A DNA stretch of 16,276 nucleotides from the NCBI GenBank assembly GCA_964543525.1, contig CAZIYW010000119.1:1-16276 (forward strand), given 5' to 3'. The DNA is from CBDVBE01 sp964543525. GTDB lineage: Bacteria > Fibrobacterota > Chitinivibrionia > Chitinivibrionales > JANQEN01. The position numbers were made by a program, and so were the translations under genes. The notes under the pieces were generated by a model. It had not been told where the DNA came from, did not search any database, and saw only the letters and a program-made list of their open reading frames with translations. Positions 15,757 through 16,276 of this stretch are shown here, one piece after another. How positions within the stretch are numbered: position 1 is the stretch's first letter; every line of letters starts with the position of its first letter.

Positions 15757-16276
15757 TTACATCAATTTTTTGTTGAAACGGCCATTTTCCGACACCCAGT
15801 CTCTAAATACGGTCAATGACGCCATGTCGCTCTGAATCCGGAAATCAGGTTCTCCCTTTTTATGGTCGTTAAACCAGAGAAAAACATTGATACAGCAGCT
15901 CTGATCCATGAACGCGAAAAATTCTTCGAGCCACTCCTTTCGTCTGGGATCGGTGGGACAGCCGATTTCTGCGATCCATATTGGCTTGTTATATTCGTGA
16001 ATCATAGCCAGTGATTTGCCAAAGACCTCTTCAAAGGACTGCCATTTATGATACCGTGAATAGTTATCACCGAAATTGTACCCGTCAAGAGCGACTATAT
16101 CAACATAGGAATCGCCGGGGTAATAGGGGTGTATCTGATGGAGGAACGGGCTGTTGTCCCACAATACACTGGGGCTGAACACCCACCGCACATTGTACGC
16201 CCGTTCGTTATAAAAAATGTTCCATACATGACGCCACGCAGCAACAAACCGATCCGGCTGCTCACACCAGGGAAAC
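15757..16276 (-). CDS. GH26-like glycoside hydrolase, C-terminal part (runs off the edge)
   Basis: The frame is open to the right end, so only about 173 C-terminal residues are visible and the start lies outside. The segment reads FPWCEQPDRFVAAWRHVWNI, then NVRWVFSP, then a conserved DIVALDGYNFG and KPIWIAEIGCPT, ending in a Trp-rich NVFLWFNDHK strand. This order is typical of family GH26 beta-mannanases/endoglucanases, TIM-barrel retaining enzymes. The Glu in WIAEIG (codon 15969-15967) would be the catalytic nucleophile; the acid/base Glu (usually in a HEMN motif) would lie just beyond the edge. An internal GTG at 16191 is not the start, because conserved residues precede it. GH5 or a related clan-A family is the alternative. 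Role: plant or microbial polysaccharide breakdown; export signals cannot be seen. Confidence 0.65.
   Translation of the reverse strand, partial: FPWCEQPDRFVAAWRHVWNIFYNERAYNVRWVFSPSVLWDNSPFLHQIHPYYPGDSYVDIVALDGYNFGDNYSRYHKWQSFEEVFGKSLAMIHEYNKPIWIAEIGCPTDPRRKEWLEEFFAFMDQSCCINVFLWFNDHKKGEPDFRIQSDMASLTVFRDWVSENGRFNKKLM

Overview
The window looks like a chromosomal segment of a Gram-negative bacterium, most plausibly from the Fibrobacterota/Chitinivibrionia group or a relative. The evidence is indirect. It carries LPS-export and outer-membrane assembly genes, two secreted proteins end in tails that resemble type IX secretion (Por-type) sorting domains, and a probable mannanase-type glycoside hydrolase lies at the right edge. 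No rRNA, tRNA, CRISPR array or intact transposase was found.

Layout. (1) 95-1795: an AT-rich gene for a secreted protein of unknown function with a Por-like tail. (2) 1987-3363: radA, convergent with the next block. (3) 8225-3477, minus strand: a tightly coupled three-gene operon encoding a single-chain LptF-LptG fusion, a stand-alone CheY-like receiver, and a membrane GAF-GAF-GGDEF diguanylate cyclase. The first two genes join by TAATG and the last two overlap by 8 bp. (4) 8393-10825, plus strand: the CpoB/YbgF-like lipoprotein, a BamD-like TPR protein and nadD. Near-consensus sigma-70 promoters for blocks 3 and 4 lie back to back in the 167-bp gap between them. (5) 11881-10832, minus strand: an unrecognised secreted protein ending in a BamE/OmlA-like motif. 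(6) 11.9-13.6 kb: an AT-rich, gene-poor stretch holding a frameshifted and truncated DUF1670 remnant, a small secreted protein, a 216-bp MITE-like element with imperfect terminal inverted repeats, and a strong 45-nt hairpin. (7) 13602-15632: a secreted M14 zinc carboxypeptidase with a propeptide, a regulatory-like domain and a Por-like tail, followed by a rho-independent terminator. (8) 15757 to the right edge, minus strand: the C-terminal part of a GH26-like glycoside hydrolase.

How the genes fit together. The centre is an envelope-biogenesis neighbourhood, with LPS transport (LptFG), the Tol-Pal/peptidoglycan coordinator CpoB and the outer-membrane protein assembly factor BamD. The coupling of the LptFG fusion to a receiver and a diguanylate cyclase suggests co-expression of LPS export and c-di-GMP signalling. 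The flanks carry secreted or exported proteins and mobile-element debris. The most unusual items are the LptF-LptG fusion with its signalling partners, the BamD-like protein without a clear lipobox, and the MITE-like element with its neighbouring hairpin.
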